Source of the DNA: Cryobacterium aureum
Lineage (GTDB): Bacteria > Actinomycetota > Actinomycetes > Actinomycetales > Microbacteriaceae
Reading direction: 5' to 3'
Assembly (NCBI RefSeq): GCF_002954245.1
Contig: NZ_PPTG01000009.1
Span: 344,405-408,404 of the forward strand
Length of the DNA: 64,000 nt
A program made the translations under genes and the position numbers. Positions 45,847-54,085 of this stretch are shown here, one piece after another; position 1 is the stretch's first letter; each line of letters begins with the position of its first letter. Below the pieces are notes generated by a model that was not told where the DNA came from, made no database searches, and was given only the letters and a program-made list of their open reading frames with translations.

Positions 45847-46473
45847 ATGCCCGAGTCGCTACCTACAAAGCGTGGATTCTGGTACGTCGTGCTCGGTGCG
45901 GTGATCGCTGGCCTAGTTGTCGCTCTCGTTGTCGCGGTAGCGTCCGGCTTCTACTCAGCGTCGACGGGAAAGGCTGCGCTGGCTGGTCTTCTACCTGCTG
46001 CGAGGTCGTCCGTACCGGAGTCCGACGTCTTAGCAATGCCCCCACCAGAAAGCGTTGGAGGGACCGTCACGCAGTATCTGGCTGAACTGGACCCGATGGA
46101 AGGATACGCCGGGAACGGCGTGCGCGAAGTAGGCGGAGAGACGCTGCCCCACTCCATATTCAAGGACCTCGGTGGCTGCGACCTGGACGGCAGCATCGTC
46201 TATAACCTGAGCAAGGACTGGACCGAACTGAACCTAATCGTTGGGCTGGATGACACCAGCGACCTTGATGCAGTTGCGGAGACGAAAATCTTTGCAGACG
46301 GCAACCCCGTATTCGAAAGTGACAACCTTGTGCACGGTGAAAGCTACTCGACAGCGATCCAGGTCGCGGGAGTACTTTCTTTGCGGCTCAAATTTAGCTT
46401 TTTGGAAGGCAACATGGGCCAGTGCAGCCGAGCTGGGCTAGTTGTTTGGGGCGAACCAACGCTTTCTCGATGA
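45847..46473 (+). CDS. Membrane-anchored NPCBM-domain protein
   Basis: 208 residues from ATG 45847 (MPESLPTKRG). One N-terminal transmembrane segment (WYVVLGAVIAGLVVALVVAV) puts the rest outside. Residues about 75-200 match the NPCBM/NEW2 carbohydrate-binding-like fold: YLAELDPMEG, LPHSIFKDLGG, VYNLSKDWTELNLIVGLDD and KIFADGNPVFESDNL. Such domains bind glycans or are structural in many surface proteins. A stand-alone anchored copy on a mobile island could alter the cell surface (inference). Confidence 0.78.
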   Translation: MPESLPTKRGFWYVVLGAVIAGLVVALVVAVASGFYSASTGKAALAGLLPAARSSVPESDVLAMPPPESVGGTVTQYLAELDPMEGYAGNGVREVGGETLPHSIFKDLGGCDLDGSIVYNLSKDWTELNLIVGLDDTSDLDAVAETKIFADGNPVFESDNLVHGESYSTAIQVAGVLSLRLKFSFLEGNMGQCSRAGLVVWGEPTLSR

Positions 46474-46489
46474 CTGAGGAATTTGCGGA

Positions 46490-46660
46490 ACAGCCGGAAT
46501 TATTGTGCTCTCCTGACTCTTCCGTGGGTTAGTTCCGTCCGGTAGCACTGGTTTGTGACCGCCAAGGCTGAGCATGGCGAGGGCGACCAGGGCGTCAGGC
46601 GATTTGAAGCCGAAGGCGATGCGTGAAATCGGCGATTCGACTTACGCGTTCATGTCGACT
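46490..46660 (-). pseudogene. Transposase C-terminal remnant (ISL3-like)
   Basis: The minus strand reads SPISRIAFGFKSPDALVALA followed by MLSLGGHKPVLPDG, resembling the C-terminal end of actinobacterial ISL3-family transposases. A stop codon interrupts the frame just before it, and the rest of the gene is absent. No terminal inverted repeat was found. The family call is from memory of similar C-termini and is tentative. Confidence 0.42.
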
Positions 46661-46688
46661 GTTCGGCTTCCTGCTTCGTAGCGTGTGG

Positions 46689-47828
46689 TTACAAGAGAGC
46701 ACGCAGCTGTGGCCGGGTGTCGCCCGTGCCGACCAATCGCGCCACGGTTGACTCGTTCCATTTGAGTTCGTCCGCAAGCGATGCAGTCGTGACGTTCTCG
46801 TTTTGAGCATATTCGAAAGCGCGCCGCAGCAGGATGGGCATTTCGCCTTCAAACCGCGCCGTCGGTGACGGCTTCACCATGCCGGCGCTGCGCATCATCT
46901 CGAGCCGCTGATATGCACGGCGTGCAGAAGCATCGGAAAGCATGCCAAGCTGACGCGCGCGATAAACGATTGCCTTCATCTCCACGCCCCACGTCTGACT
47001 GAGTTGCGCAATCCGATCCCATTCGACACGAGTTCCCAGAAGGGTGCGCATCGCCCTTTCGGGAAGAAGCAACTCACCCGCGAATCCGTCTGCTTCGCGC
47101 TCAATCTCGATTTCGCCGTGGACCTCGTCTTGGTGAAGGGCGAAGTGGCCGAGCTCGTGCGCGAGATTGAAGCGATGCCTATAGACGTCGTCGATTCTGT
47201 CCGGCGGTGTTACGACGATCGGCCGCGAGAGCTTGCTCGTCGAGAACGCGCTGATGCGCTTGACCTCGGCGTCATTCGCAAAGCTCGCGAAGACGACGAC
47301 GATACCGTTTGTCTCTGCCGTGCGAGTGAGGTGTGGGAAAGGCTCGTCAAGTTTGATGCCCCACTGTTGGCGTAATGACTCCGCGGCCTCGCGCAGAACC
47401 GCTCGATCGCGGGGACCATTGATCGGCGGCGGGGTCGGCAGATTGACGGGAGGAAACTGCACCCATCTCTCAAGCGCGTGCATAAGCTCCCAGACCTGCT
47501 CGGTATACGCCAAGGCCTTTTCGCGCTGGCCTACGGTCGTCGCACGTAGGGACTTGAAATGCGCGTCGGCAGTGTCAAGGGCAGCGTGAGGCCGACCGCT
47601 TGCAAAGAAACCTACCGGCACCATAAGGGCGCGTGCGAGTTCTTCCAGCACGGCGGGGCGCGGTGCATTAACGCCGGACTCCCACTGACCTACTGCGGCT
47701 GCGGAAACCCCCAATTCAATAGCCAGCGCCTGCTTTGTCTTCACCGCAAGCCGCCTGGCCTGGCGCAGCCGCGCGGAATCGAAGAGCGCTGCGACGTCCT
47801 CAACGCGCGTAGGAACTGAGTTACCCAT
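46689..47828 (-). CDS. XRE regulator fused to ImmA/IrrE metallopeptidase
   Basis: 379 residues. The N-terminal helix-turn-helix is about 15-70 (KTKQALAIELGVSAAAVGQW). The peptidase domain has the zinc motif HELGH at 224-228 in FNLAHELGHFALH, with the downstream Glu in ESGVN-distant EREADGFAGELLLP. ImmA/IrrE proteases cleave a repressor to switch on mobile-element or stress genes. Its start overlaps the upstream gene by 8 bp, which suggests that the partner protein is its target or regulator. Confidence 0.9.
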   Translation of the reverse strand: MGNSVPTRVEDVAALFDSARLRQARRLAVKTKQALAIELGVSAAAVGQWESGVNAPRPAVLEELARALMVPVGFFASGRPHAALDTADAHFKSLRATTVGQREKALAYTEQVWELMHALERWVQFPPVNLPTPPPINGPRDRAVLREAAESLRQQWGIKLDEPFPHLTRTAETNGIVVVFASFANDAEVKRISAFSTSKLSRPIVVTPPDRIDDVYRHRFNLAHELGHFALHQDEVHGEIEIEREADGFAGELLLPERAMRTLLGTRVEWDRIAQLSQTWGVEMKAIVYRARQLGMLSDASARRAYQRLEMMRSAGMVKPSPTARFEGEMPILLRRAFEYAQNENVTTASLADELKWNESTVARLVGTGDTRPQLRALL

Positions 47829-48591
47829 TCGTCCGCTTCCTGGCCTCGTCCGACTGCTGGCGGGCCTTCTCGCCCTCCTCGTCGGGAGTGGTGGTCCGCT
47901 GTCGACGAGGCATCATGTCGGGCTCGGGGATCACGGCGTTGTCAAAGCGGCGTTCCTCGGTTACCTCGACAACGGCGCGCGGCGCAGAACGGTACAAGTT
48001 TAGATCTAGGTCGACGAAGTGCGCCCAGTCGATGGTTCCTCCGCTTTGGAGGCGTCCTTCTCCAAGGCCGGCGGCGATGAGGCCGGCATCGGCATTGTCA
48101 ATGAACGGAACTAGCAGTGTTCGCCGGGGTGCGGATCGTGATGCCCGAAGCTCTGGCGTGGCCCACGACGCGTCCCCAACAGTGAGGCTGTCGAAGTCGA
48201 GCGTGTCTTCTGCAGTCACCCGGTTCGACAACGCGACGAGTGCGTCGCGAACCGCTCTGGGCTCCAGCGCGGCAGCTTGGAGGTCTCCTCTGAGTTTAGA
48301 TCCTTGCCGATAAGCGTAAATCGCCGTCTCGCCGACGACCGGTACTGAGTATGAAGCGCCGTCCGGCTTGAACGTCGAACAACCCGGCAATGCGCCAATG
48401 CTGGTGGAGAGTTCGTCGTGCACGGCCAGCCACAGCGTGTTGCCGTACGGATTGAGTTGTCGCAGCCCGCTGGCGTCCTGGGCGCTGCGACCACGCCCGT
48501 GAGCGTTCTGGATACCCACAGAGATCAACTCGATGATGTTCTGCGGGACCTTACCGAGCATGTCGATGATCCAGTCGGGATATTGGTGCAC
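47821..48591 (-). CDS. Unknown protein co-encoded with the ImmA/IrrE protease
   Basis: 256 residues from a GTG at 48591 with GAGGAG upstream. No recognised family. The N-terminal part is compact (IIDMLGKVPQNIIELISVGI), the middle beta-rich, and the last ~40 residues are highly charged and probably disordered (PRRQRTTTPDEEGEKARQQ). It overlaps the protease gene by 8 bp, so both are made in fixed ratio. It could be the protease substrate, or a toxin-like effector held in check, but nothing in the sequence proves either. Confidence 0.78.
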   Translation of the reverse strand: MHQYPDWIIDMLGKVPQNIIELISVGIQNAHGRGRSAQDASGLRQLNPYGNTLWLAVHDELSTSIGALPGCSTFKPDGASYSVPVVGETAIYAYRQGSKLRGDLQAAALEPRAVRDALVALSNRVTAEDTLDFDSLTVGDASWATPELRASRSAPRRTLLVPFIDNADAGLIAAGLGEGRLQSGGTIDWAHFVDLDLNLYRSAPRAVVEVTEERRFDNAVIPEPDMMPRRQRTTTPDEEGEKARQQSDEARKRTNG

Positions 48592-48751
48592 CGAGACTCC
48601 TCAAGTTTGCGCCGACCAGAAGAGGAGGCGATTGCACTAATCGTACCTCAAATGTTCATTGAGAAACCGATTCAACATCAACAACTTCAGTTTGTCGCAA
48701 GAAACGCGCACATCATGTACTCTTATGAGGTCTCAACCGAGGCAAAACGCA

Positions 48752-48785
48752 GCGACCCCGCCACGGTCGTGCCGTGCGGGGTCGC
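48752..48785 (+). promoter_or_regulatory. Long leader hairpin before the 68-residue gene
   Basis: Arms GCGACCCCG (48752-48760) plus CACGG (48762-48766) pair with CCGTG (48772-48776) plus CGGGGTCGC (48777-48785); one C is bulged and the loop is 5 nt. No T-run follows, so it is more likely a leader structure, mRNA stabiliser or attenuator than a terminator. It lies about 70 nt before the ATG of the small downstream gene. Confidence 0.6.
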
Positions 48786-48855
48786 GAGTTCCGGGAAGAA
48801 CACCCTCGATTCTAAGCCGGCATGTACTGAAACGGTTCGCCAAAACGAAGGGGTC

Positions 48856-49062
48856 ATGATGACCGCGCCGAAGAATCACAACAAACCCTGGACACCGACA
48901 GACAACGCGAAGCTGCGCACGGAGGCAAAGGGCAACACGCCCACCCGCGTGATCGGACTTCACATGGGACGCACCCCAAACGCAGTCCAGTCGCACGCTG
49001 CGGACATCGGGGTGTCGCTGAAGCCGACGAACCAGAGCCCCTACGGCACCAGCAAGAAGTAG
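48856..49062 (+). CDS. 68-residue Myb/SANT-like DNA-binding protein
   Basis: ATG 48856 with GAAGGGG upstream. The core PWTPTDNAKLRTEAKGNTPT followed by RVIGLHMGRTPNAVQSHAAD has the spacing of a single helix-turn-helix of the Myb/SANT or GcrA-like type: a WT entry, a gap, then a recognition helix with RTPNAVQSHA. Such short proteins are common on plasmids and prophages and have no firm function. A long leader hairpin precedes it and a hairpin terminator follows, so it is a single-gene unit. Confidence 0.75.
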   Translation: MMTAPKNHNKPWTPTDNAKLRTEAKGNTPTRVIGLHMGRTPNAVQSHAADIGVSLKPTNQSPYGTSKK

Positions 49063-49067
49063 GAGGT

Positions 49068-49102
49068 GAGATGTGCGCTCCCGATGCGGGGGCGCACATC
49101 TC
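49068..49102 (+). terminator. Hairpin terminator after the 68-residue gene
   Basis: GAGATGTGCGCTCCC (49068-49082) pairs with GGGGGCGCACATCTC (49088-49102) with a single T-G wobble and a 5-nt loop, starting 6 bases after the stop codon. No long T-run, as is common in actinobacteria. Confidence 0.65.
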
Positions 49103-49448
49103 GACAAACGTCATCACCTCGCGTATGGACACAAGTGCAGCCCCCTGCACACACGAACTCGGGGGTTTCGCTGTTTGACCACTTGGTCCTTGGGCACTCG
49201 AGCTGGATCGCGTTCACTCAGGTATATCGTGTGTCATTCTGCGCAGGCTCTTTGTGCGCGTGACGGTCGACGGGCGCCTTCGCCGACCACGCGACGAGAT
49301 ACGCCATCTGAACGAGCTGCTATCTATGCGAATCCGCATGGATAGGATCCTCAATCACCGGACGTTTCGCAAGCTTTAGGTTGCGATGCGTCGATTCCAG
49401 CGCCTTGCATGAATATCATGGCGATGGACTCTTCATCGGCGGCTACCA

Positions 49449-49606
49449 CGAAATGGTCGAACGCCGTCGCGATCAGGCCGGTCACATCCACCTGCGCCAC
49501 CGCGCCGCGCCGCGATGCGCGCGTGCGTGCGTGGCCACGTAGGCCTATGCCACAGTACGCTCGCCGACTTCGGAATCGAAAACGTGAAGTCAAAGCCCGC
49601 CACGGC
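49449..49606 (-). pseudogene. Remnant of a second MobF relaxase
   Basis: Two minus-strand blocks match the intact relaxase upstream but in different frames: AVAGFDFTFSIPKSASVLWH (about 49606) and GAVAQVDVTGLIATAFDHF (ending about 49449). The ~35 residues that lie between them in the intact protein are missing, and neither the catalytic Tyr nor the HxHxH motif is present. Sequence differs enough (AGFDF against AGYDF, SVLW against SILW) to be a diverged copy rather than a recent duplication. Evidence that another mobilisable element once occupied this site. Confidence 0.8.
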
Positions 49607-49613
49607 ACCAGGC

Positions 49614-49934
49614 CTAACCGAATTCATTGCCAAGTTTCTCAAGGACTTCGCGAGCCCGCAGCGTCGCCACAAGTTGTTGCTCGGGAGACTGAGCTCCGAG
49701 CATCTCCCGAATCAGGCCCTTTCGTTCGGAAGCCGCAACTGACTCCAAGACTGGTTGCGGAAATTCCCCTATTGCCTTCGCTGCCATATGGAATACTCCC
49801 ACCGGCTCCCCAAAACGTTGCCACTCCGCGAGAAGTTTCCCTCGAGCGACTTCGCGGGAATCTCCCATCTCAAAGAACGTGACTGCATAGGCGCCGAGGC
49901 CGTCGACGATGATGGATTTCGATGCGTTGGTCAT
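49614..49934 (-). CDS. 106-residue hypothetical protein
   Basis: ATG 49934 (MTNASKSIIVDGLGAYAVTF). Mainly helical with AKAIGEFPQPVLESVAASER and an acidic-basic C-terminus (RAREVLEKLGNEFG). No recognised family. The stop runs into the relaxase remnant, so it may have been a gene of the lost element. Frame and composition look genuine but there is no independent support. Confidence 0.55.
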   Translation of the reverse strand: MTNASKSIIVDGLGAYAVTFFEMGDSREVARGKLLAEWQRFGEPVGVFHMAAKAIGEFPQPVLESVAASERKGLIREMLGAQSPEQQLVATLRAREVLEKLGNEFG

Positions 49935-50303
49935 AGGTAAACGATGCCACATTCCACGGCGCATCGAGGCGTCTATCCGTGGTTCCCTAGGTTGGGCGGC
50001 TACACGGTCTGAGCGTGGGTCACTAGCCCAACAACCACACGGCACCCGATACATCCATCCCGAGAACGTCGTGGCCAACAACGGCTTGGCCCGTGACTTC
50101 TGCAGCGATAATGCCTAGTCCGCCTCGATCTGCAAGAGGCGTGGGACAACCTTCTGAGTCCTAATTCTTCAGACACTACTCACGCACGTTCCGTGGAAAC
50201 TGGCCCACTGAGGCTGGCGGGGCCGAGCTTCCGTTTCGGGAAAGGAGAAACGGGGACATTGGTATGGTGAGTTCCAAGTAACCGACGCAATGAAAGGAAG
50301 TCT
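49935..50303. promoter_or_regulatory. Upstream region of the defence-like operon
   Basis: No gene. A perfect inverted repeat CCGTTTC (50231-50237) / GAAACGG (50247-50253) with a 9-nt spacer lies about 50 bp before the helicase start, and a TATGGT at 50263-50268 could be a -10 box, without a good -35. GAAAGGAAG just before the GTG at 50304 is the ribosome site. The dyad is a candidate operator. Confidence 0.45.
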
Positions 50304-53300
50304 GTGCGCCTCGAGGACATCACTCCGACGACGCGGTTGATGGGCTTGATTCCCGGACGGCCCGTTTCTGTCGTTGCGGTTGTCGCTCACGGCGACGACG
50401 CCTATGAGGTCACCTTTCGCGATGACACTGGGACGCTCGGCGCCGTGATTCTCTATCGCGCGGACGAGGGCCGCATTGAGCCTCATCTTGACGAGGGTCG
50501 TCCCTTCGATGCCGATGCTCAGGACTTCCGGCTCGCAGCGGAAGCTCAGCGCATCCTTCTCGCGGGTTTGCACGACCCGATGCTTGCCGTGGCGACGAGC
50601 GATGTCCAGCCGCTGCCGCATCAGATTCGCGCGGTCTACGGGGAATTGTTGCCCCGAACGCCCCTGCGGTTCCTGCTCGCGGATGATCCTGGCGCAGGCA
50701 AGACAATCATGGCTGGCCTTTATATAAAGGAGCTCATCCTTCGGGACGATGTTCACTCATGTATGGTCGTCGCACCTGGTGGATTAGTCGAGCAATGGCA
50801 GGACGAGCTTCGGCTGAAGTTCGGCCTCGACTTCGAAATTCTCGCGCCGGGTGCCGAAGATGCCGTTCCCGGCGGATCCGTATTTGAGAGCAAGCCCCTG
50901 CTTATCGCACGAATGGATCAGCTTGCTAGAAACGAGGTTCTGCAAGCCCAGCTCGCGGAGGCCGAGTTCGATCTCATCGTGGTCGATGAGGCGCACCGGA
51001 TGAGCGCAAGTTGGTTCGGGGGCGAGTTGAAGGCATCGAAGCGGTTCCAGCTCGGCGAACTGTTGAGCGAGCGTGCGCGCCACCTTCTCCTGATGACGGC
51101 CACGCCGCATAACGGTAAAGATGAGGATTTCCAGACCTTCCTATCGTTACTGGACCGAGATAGGTTCGCTGGCCCCGGTGAGAAGCATGCACAGGGGACC
51201 GTCGACGGGATCATGCGGCGCATGGTTAAAGAAGACCTCCTGACATTCGAGGGAAAACCACTATTCCCAGAGCGCATAGCCGAGACAGTCTCCTACAGGT
51301 TGTCGCCCGCTGAGCAGCACCTTTATGAAGAAGTCACCGAGTACGTGCGCCACGGCATGAACCTCGCCGATCGGCTCGATGGCAAGCGAAAGAACACTGT
51401 CGGGTTTGCACTCACGGTGCTGCAGCGACGCCTGGCATCGAGCCCAGAAGCGATCTTCCAATCGCTGCGCCGCCGCACGGAACGGCTGGATCGCGTTCGC
51501 GTCGATCTCCTCACCGGAGTCGTTGGCCCTCCGACGAAAGCCGCACCTGACGCGCTGGTGGAGGACGATCCGGATGTCGATGAACTCGACTCTGCCGATC
51601 TCGAGGATGCCGAGGATGAACTCGTTGATTCGGCGACGGCTGCGCGCACTGCGGCCGAGCTTGCGACCGAGATACTCGATCTTCGCCGACTCACCGACAT
51701 TGCCAGTCGTGTCGTCGCCAGCCAAGAAGACGTCAAGTGGCGCGAGCTCCGCGGAGTCATCGAGAGCCAAGTGCTGGCCCAAGATGATGGATCCGCGCAC
51801 AAGCTCATCGTGTTTACCGAGCACCGCGACACTCTGAACTACCTCCAGCGGCGCATCGAATCGTTAATCGGTCGCGCGGAAGCTGTCGTCGCAATCCATG
51901 GCGGTGTCGCGCGGCACGAGCGGCGCCGCATCACGGCGGAATTCACGAACAATCCTGAAGTGCAAGTACTTGTTGCAACGGATGCAGCCGGCGAGGGGCT
52001 CAACCTGCAGGCCGCCCACCTCATGGTGAACTACGACCTTCCGTGGAACCCGAACCGCATCGAACAGCGCTTCGGCCGAATCCATCGCATCGGTCAAACC
52101 GAAGTCTGTCGGCTCTGGAACCTCGTCGCAGAGGACACCCGCGAAGGCGAGGTCTTCCAACGACTGCTCGACAAAATCGAAGAGCAACGCCTTGCCTACG
52201 GCGGCAAGGTCTTCAACGTGCTCGGCACGTCTCTCGGCGAACTCTCCCTTGCTCGGCTTTTGCGCGAAGCAATCCGCTACGGCGAGCAGCCTGAGGTGCG
52301 AGCCAAGATGTTCGAGACGATCGACGCGGGTGTCGCAGCAGGGCTCAAAGAACTCATGGATGACGAGGCCTTGGCCAACGAGGCAATGGGAGCGAGCGAC
52401 CTAGAATCACTTCGCGCGCAGATGGAGGACGCGCGGGCCCGACGTCTGCAGCCCCACTTCATTCGCGACGCGTTCTTAGAGGCATTCGAGCGACTCGGCG
52501 GTCGGATAGAACGCAGGGAACGCGGTCGATTCGAGATCACACACGTGCCTGCGGACGTGCGTGACCGCGCCGGCCGCGCGCCCGTCTCCCGACGATACGA
52601 GCGAATCACCTTCGATCCAAAAACCATCGACCAGTCCGATACACCCCACGCTGAACTATTAGCCCCCGGGCATCCACTGCACGACGCTGTTCTTAGGCTC
52701 GCCGTCGACCGACTCGGATCCGTGCTTGATCGCGGGGCAGTCTTGACCTCCGCAGAGATGGACGCTCCCGTCCTTCTCGTGGGCGTGCTCAACGAGGTGC
52801 AAGACGCCAACCACAACTCAATTGCCAAGCGGTTCGGATACGCCTTCATCAGTGAAGACGGCACCGTTTCTGACGCCGGCCCCGCCCCCTATCTCGACTT
52901 CGCGGTGGCGAATGCCGATCAGCGGGTTACAGGAGCAGCACTTGCATGGCTCGGCCAGCGGGAGCGCGACGCAATGTCCTGGATTATCGCGGAACAGCTA
53001 CCGACTTTTGCCGAGGAGGTGACCACCCGACGTACAAGGGAGTTCGAGCGCGTCCGCGAACGTGTGACCACCCGACTCACTCGCGAGGTGAATCGGCTAG
53101 AGACAGATGCGCTCAAGGCAGACGCGGCCTCGGGAGCTGGCAAGCGGGTGCGCGTTTCGAGTGACAGCCTTCGCCGCAAAGCAGATGAGCTCGCAAAGCG
53201 ACTTCAGATCAGGCTCTCGCTCATAGGACGGCAGCTCGCAATGGCTCCAGTACCTCCACGCATCATGGCGATCGCCCTCGTTCTGCCTCAACACGTTGAT

Positions 53301-53741
53301 CCAGAAGTTGGCCCAGATTCTGATCCGCAGACTTTTGCGCGGGATACTGCAGCCGTCGAGCGCCGCGGAGTCGATGCTGTGCTCGCAGCAGAACGCAGAC
53401 TCGGTCGAACCCCGATGGAGCAGGCGCACAACAACCCCGGTTTCGATATCCTGTCGCGTGGCACGGGAGAGCCGAGTATTCGCATTGAAGTCAAGGCTCG
53501 CATCATCGGTTCGGACACGTTCACGATCACCCGTACCGAGGTGCTCACTGCCCTCAATACCGAGCACGACCATCGACTCGCCCTCGTCTCCGTGAGTCTG
53601 GATGGTCCGGAGCACGATCAGATTTCCTACGTCGGCGACGCGTTCCAAGGCGTCGAGCCAGCATGGCTTACGGACTTCGACGTCGTCTCACAGAACCTCG
53701 CGTGGGCCGAGTGGTGGGCACGCGGTGGAAAACCCTTCTGA
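50304..53741 (+). CDS. SNF2-type DEAD/DEAH-like helicase with C-terminal DUF3883 nuclease-like domain
   Basis: 1,145 residues from GTG 50304. Helicase domain 1: LPHQIRAVYGELL, Walker A DDPGAGKT (127-134), DEAH (228-231) and LLLMTATPHN; domain 2: LIVFTEHRDTLNYLQRRI, VLVATDAAGEGLNLQAAHLM and QRFGRIHRIGQ, the SNF2/RapA-like pattern. The last ~100 residues are a DUF3883-type domain: GFDILSRGTG with D1048 and IRIEVKAR with E1062-x-K1064, the D...ExK pattern of PD-(D/E)XK nuclease folds. The protein probably translocates along and perhaps cuts foreign DNA. First of a co-directional cluster with hipBA, a DUF1156 methylase and a DUF499 ATPase. Confidence 0.9.
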   Translation: MRLEDITPTTRLMGLIPGRPVSVVAVVAHGDDAYEVTFRDDTGTLGAVILYRADEGRIEPHLDEGRPFDADAQDFRLAAEAQRILLAGLHDPMLAVATSDVQPLPHQIRAVYGELLPRTPLRFLLADDPGAGKTIMAGLYIKELILRDDVHSCMVVAPGGLVEQWQDELRLKFGLDFEILAPGAEDAVPGGSVFESKPLLIARMDQLARNEVLQAQLAEAEFDLIVVDEAHRMSASWFGGELKASKRFQLGELLSERARHLLLMTATPHNGKDEDFQTFLSLLDRDRFAGPGEKHAQGTVDGIMRRMVKEDLLTFEGKPLFPERIAETVSYRLSPAEQHLYEEVTEYVRHGMNLADRLDGKRKNTVGFALTVLQRRLASSPEAIFQSLRRRTERLDRVRVDLLTGVVGPPTKAAPDALVEDDPDVDELDSADLEDAEDELVDSATAARTAAELATEILDLRRLTDIASRVVASQEDVKWRELRGVIESQVLAQDDGSAHKLIVFTEHRDTLNYLQRRIESLIGRAEAVVAIHGGVARHERRRITAEFTNNPEVQVLVATDAAGEGLNLQAAHLMVNYDLPWNPNRIEQRFGRIHRIGQTEVCRLWNLVAEDTREGEVFQRLLDKIEEQRLAYGGKVFNVLGTSLGELSLARLLREAIRYGEQPEVRAKMFETIDAGVAAGLKELMDDEALANEAMGASDLESLRAQMEDARARRLQPHFIRDAFLEAFERLGGRIERRERGRFEITHVPADVRDRAGRAPVSRRYERITFDPKTIDQSDTPHAELLAPGHPLHDAVLRLAVDRLGSVLDRGAVLTSAEMDAPVLLVGVLNEVQDANHNSIAKRFGYAFISEDGTVSDAGPAPYLDFAVANADQRVTGAALAWLGQRERDAMSWIIAEQLPTFAEEVTTRRTREFERVRERVTTRLTREVNRLETDALKADAASGAGKRVRVSSDSLRRKADELAKRLQIRLSLIGRQLAMAPVPPRIMAIALVLPQHVDPEVGPDSDPQTFARDTAAVERRGVDAVLAAERRLGRTPMEQAHNNPGFDILSRGTGEPSIRIEVKARIIGSDTFTITRTEVLTALNTEHDHRLALVSVSLDGPEHDQISYVGDAFQGVEPAWLTDFDVVSQNLAWAEWWARGGKPF

Positions 53742-53749
53742 TCTGTGCT

Positions 53750-53819
53750 TGTGGGATTATCCCGACATGCACTAATGTGGGGATATCGCCACTTTGCTGG
53801 ATGTGGGATTATCCCGACA
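53750..53819 (+). promoter_or_regulatory. Three operator boxes before hipBA, 26 bp apart
   Basis: An 18-bp box TGTGGGATTATCCCGACA occurs identically at 53750-53767 and 53802-53819; a diverged box TGTGGGGATATCGCCACT is at 53776-53793. Starts are exactly 26 bp apart, about two and a half turns. Each contains a dyad (GGGAT-T-ATCCC). HipB of other bacteria binds TATCC/GGATA-type dyads, so these are very likely HipB autoregulatory sites. The first box begins 9 bp after the helicase stop. Confidence 0.75.
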
Positions 53820-53833
53820 CGGAGGACGCCATC

Positions 53834-54085
53834 ATGCCTACGGTACAAGTGCGAAAGTTCCGCGACATTGGCCCTGTCATTAAGGCCGTGCGCGAGAGCC
53901 ACGCGGTACGTCAGGAAGACCTGGCTGAGCGGCTCGCCTTCTCGCGCGACTATCTCATCGATCTCGAGAAGGGCAAGGGCAGCCTCTACATCACGCGGCT
54001 GTTCCGAACCCTAAACGAGCTGGGTATCACCGTGACGTTGACATACGAAGCGCAAGATGGCAAGGCGAGCAATGTCGACACTTGA
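53834..54085 (+). CDS. hipB: HipB-like antitoxin (XRE family)
   Basis: 83 residues from ATG 53834 with GGAGG upstream. The helix-turn-helix is VIKAVRESHAVRQEDLAERL followed by AFSRDYLIDLEKGKG; the C-terminal strand TLNELGITVTLTYEAQDGKA completes the HipB fold. It should bind the three upstream boxes and the HipA toxin. Overlaps hipA by 14 bp. Confidence 0.88.
   Translation: MPTVQVRKFRDIGPVIKAVRESHAVRQEDLAERLAFSRDYLIDLEKGKGSLYITRLFRTLNELGITVTLTYEAQDGKASNVDT

Noticed and set aside
49103-49350. Open frames after the 68-residue gene
   Set aside because: They begin inside the terminator hairpin and have shadow-like composition.
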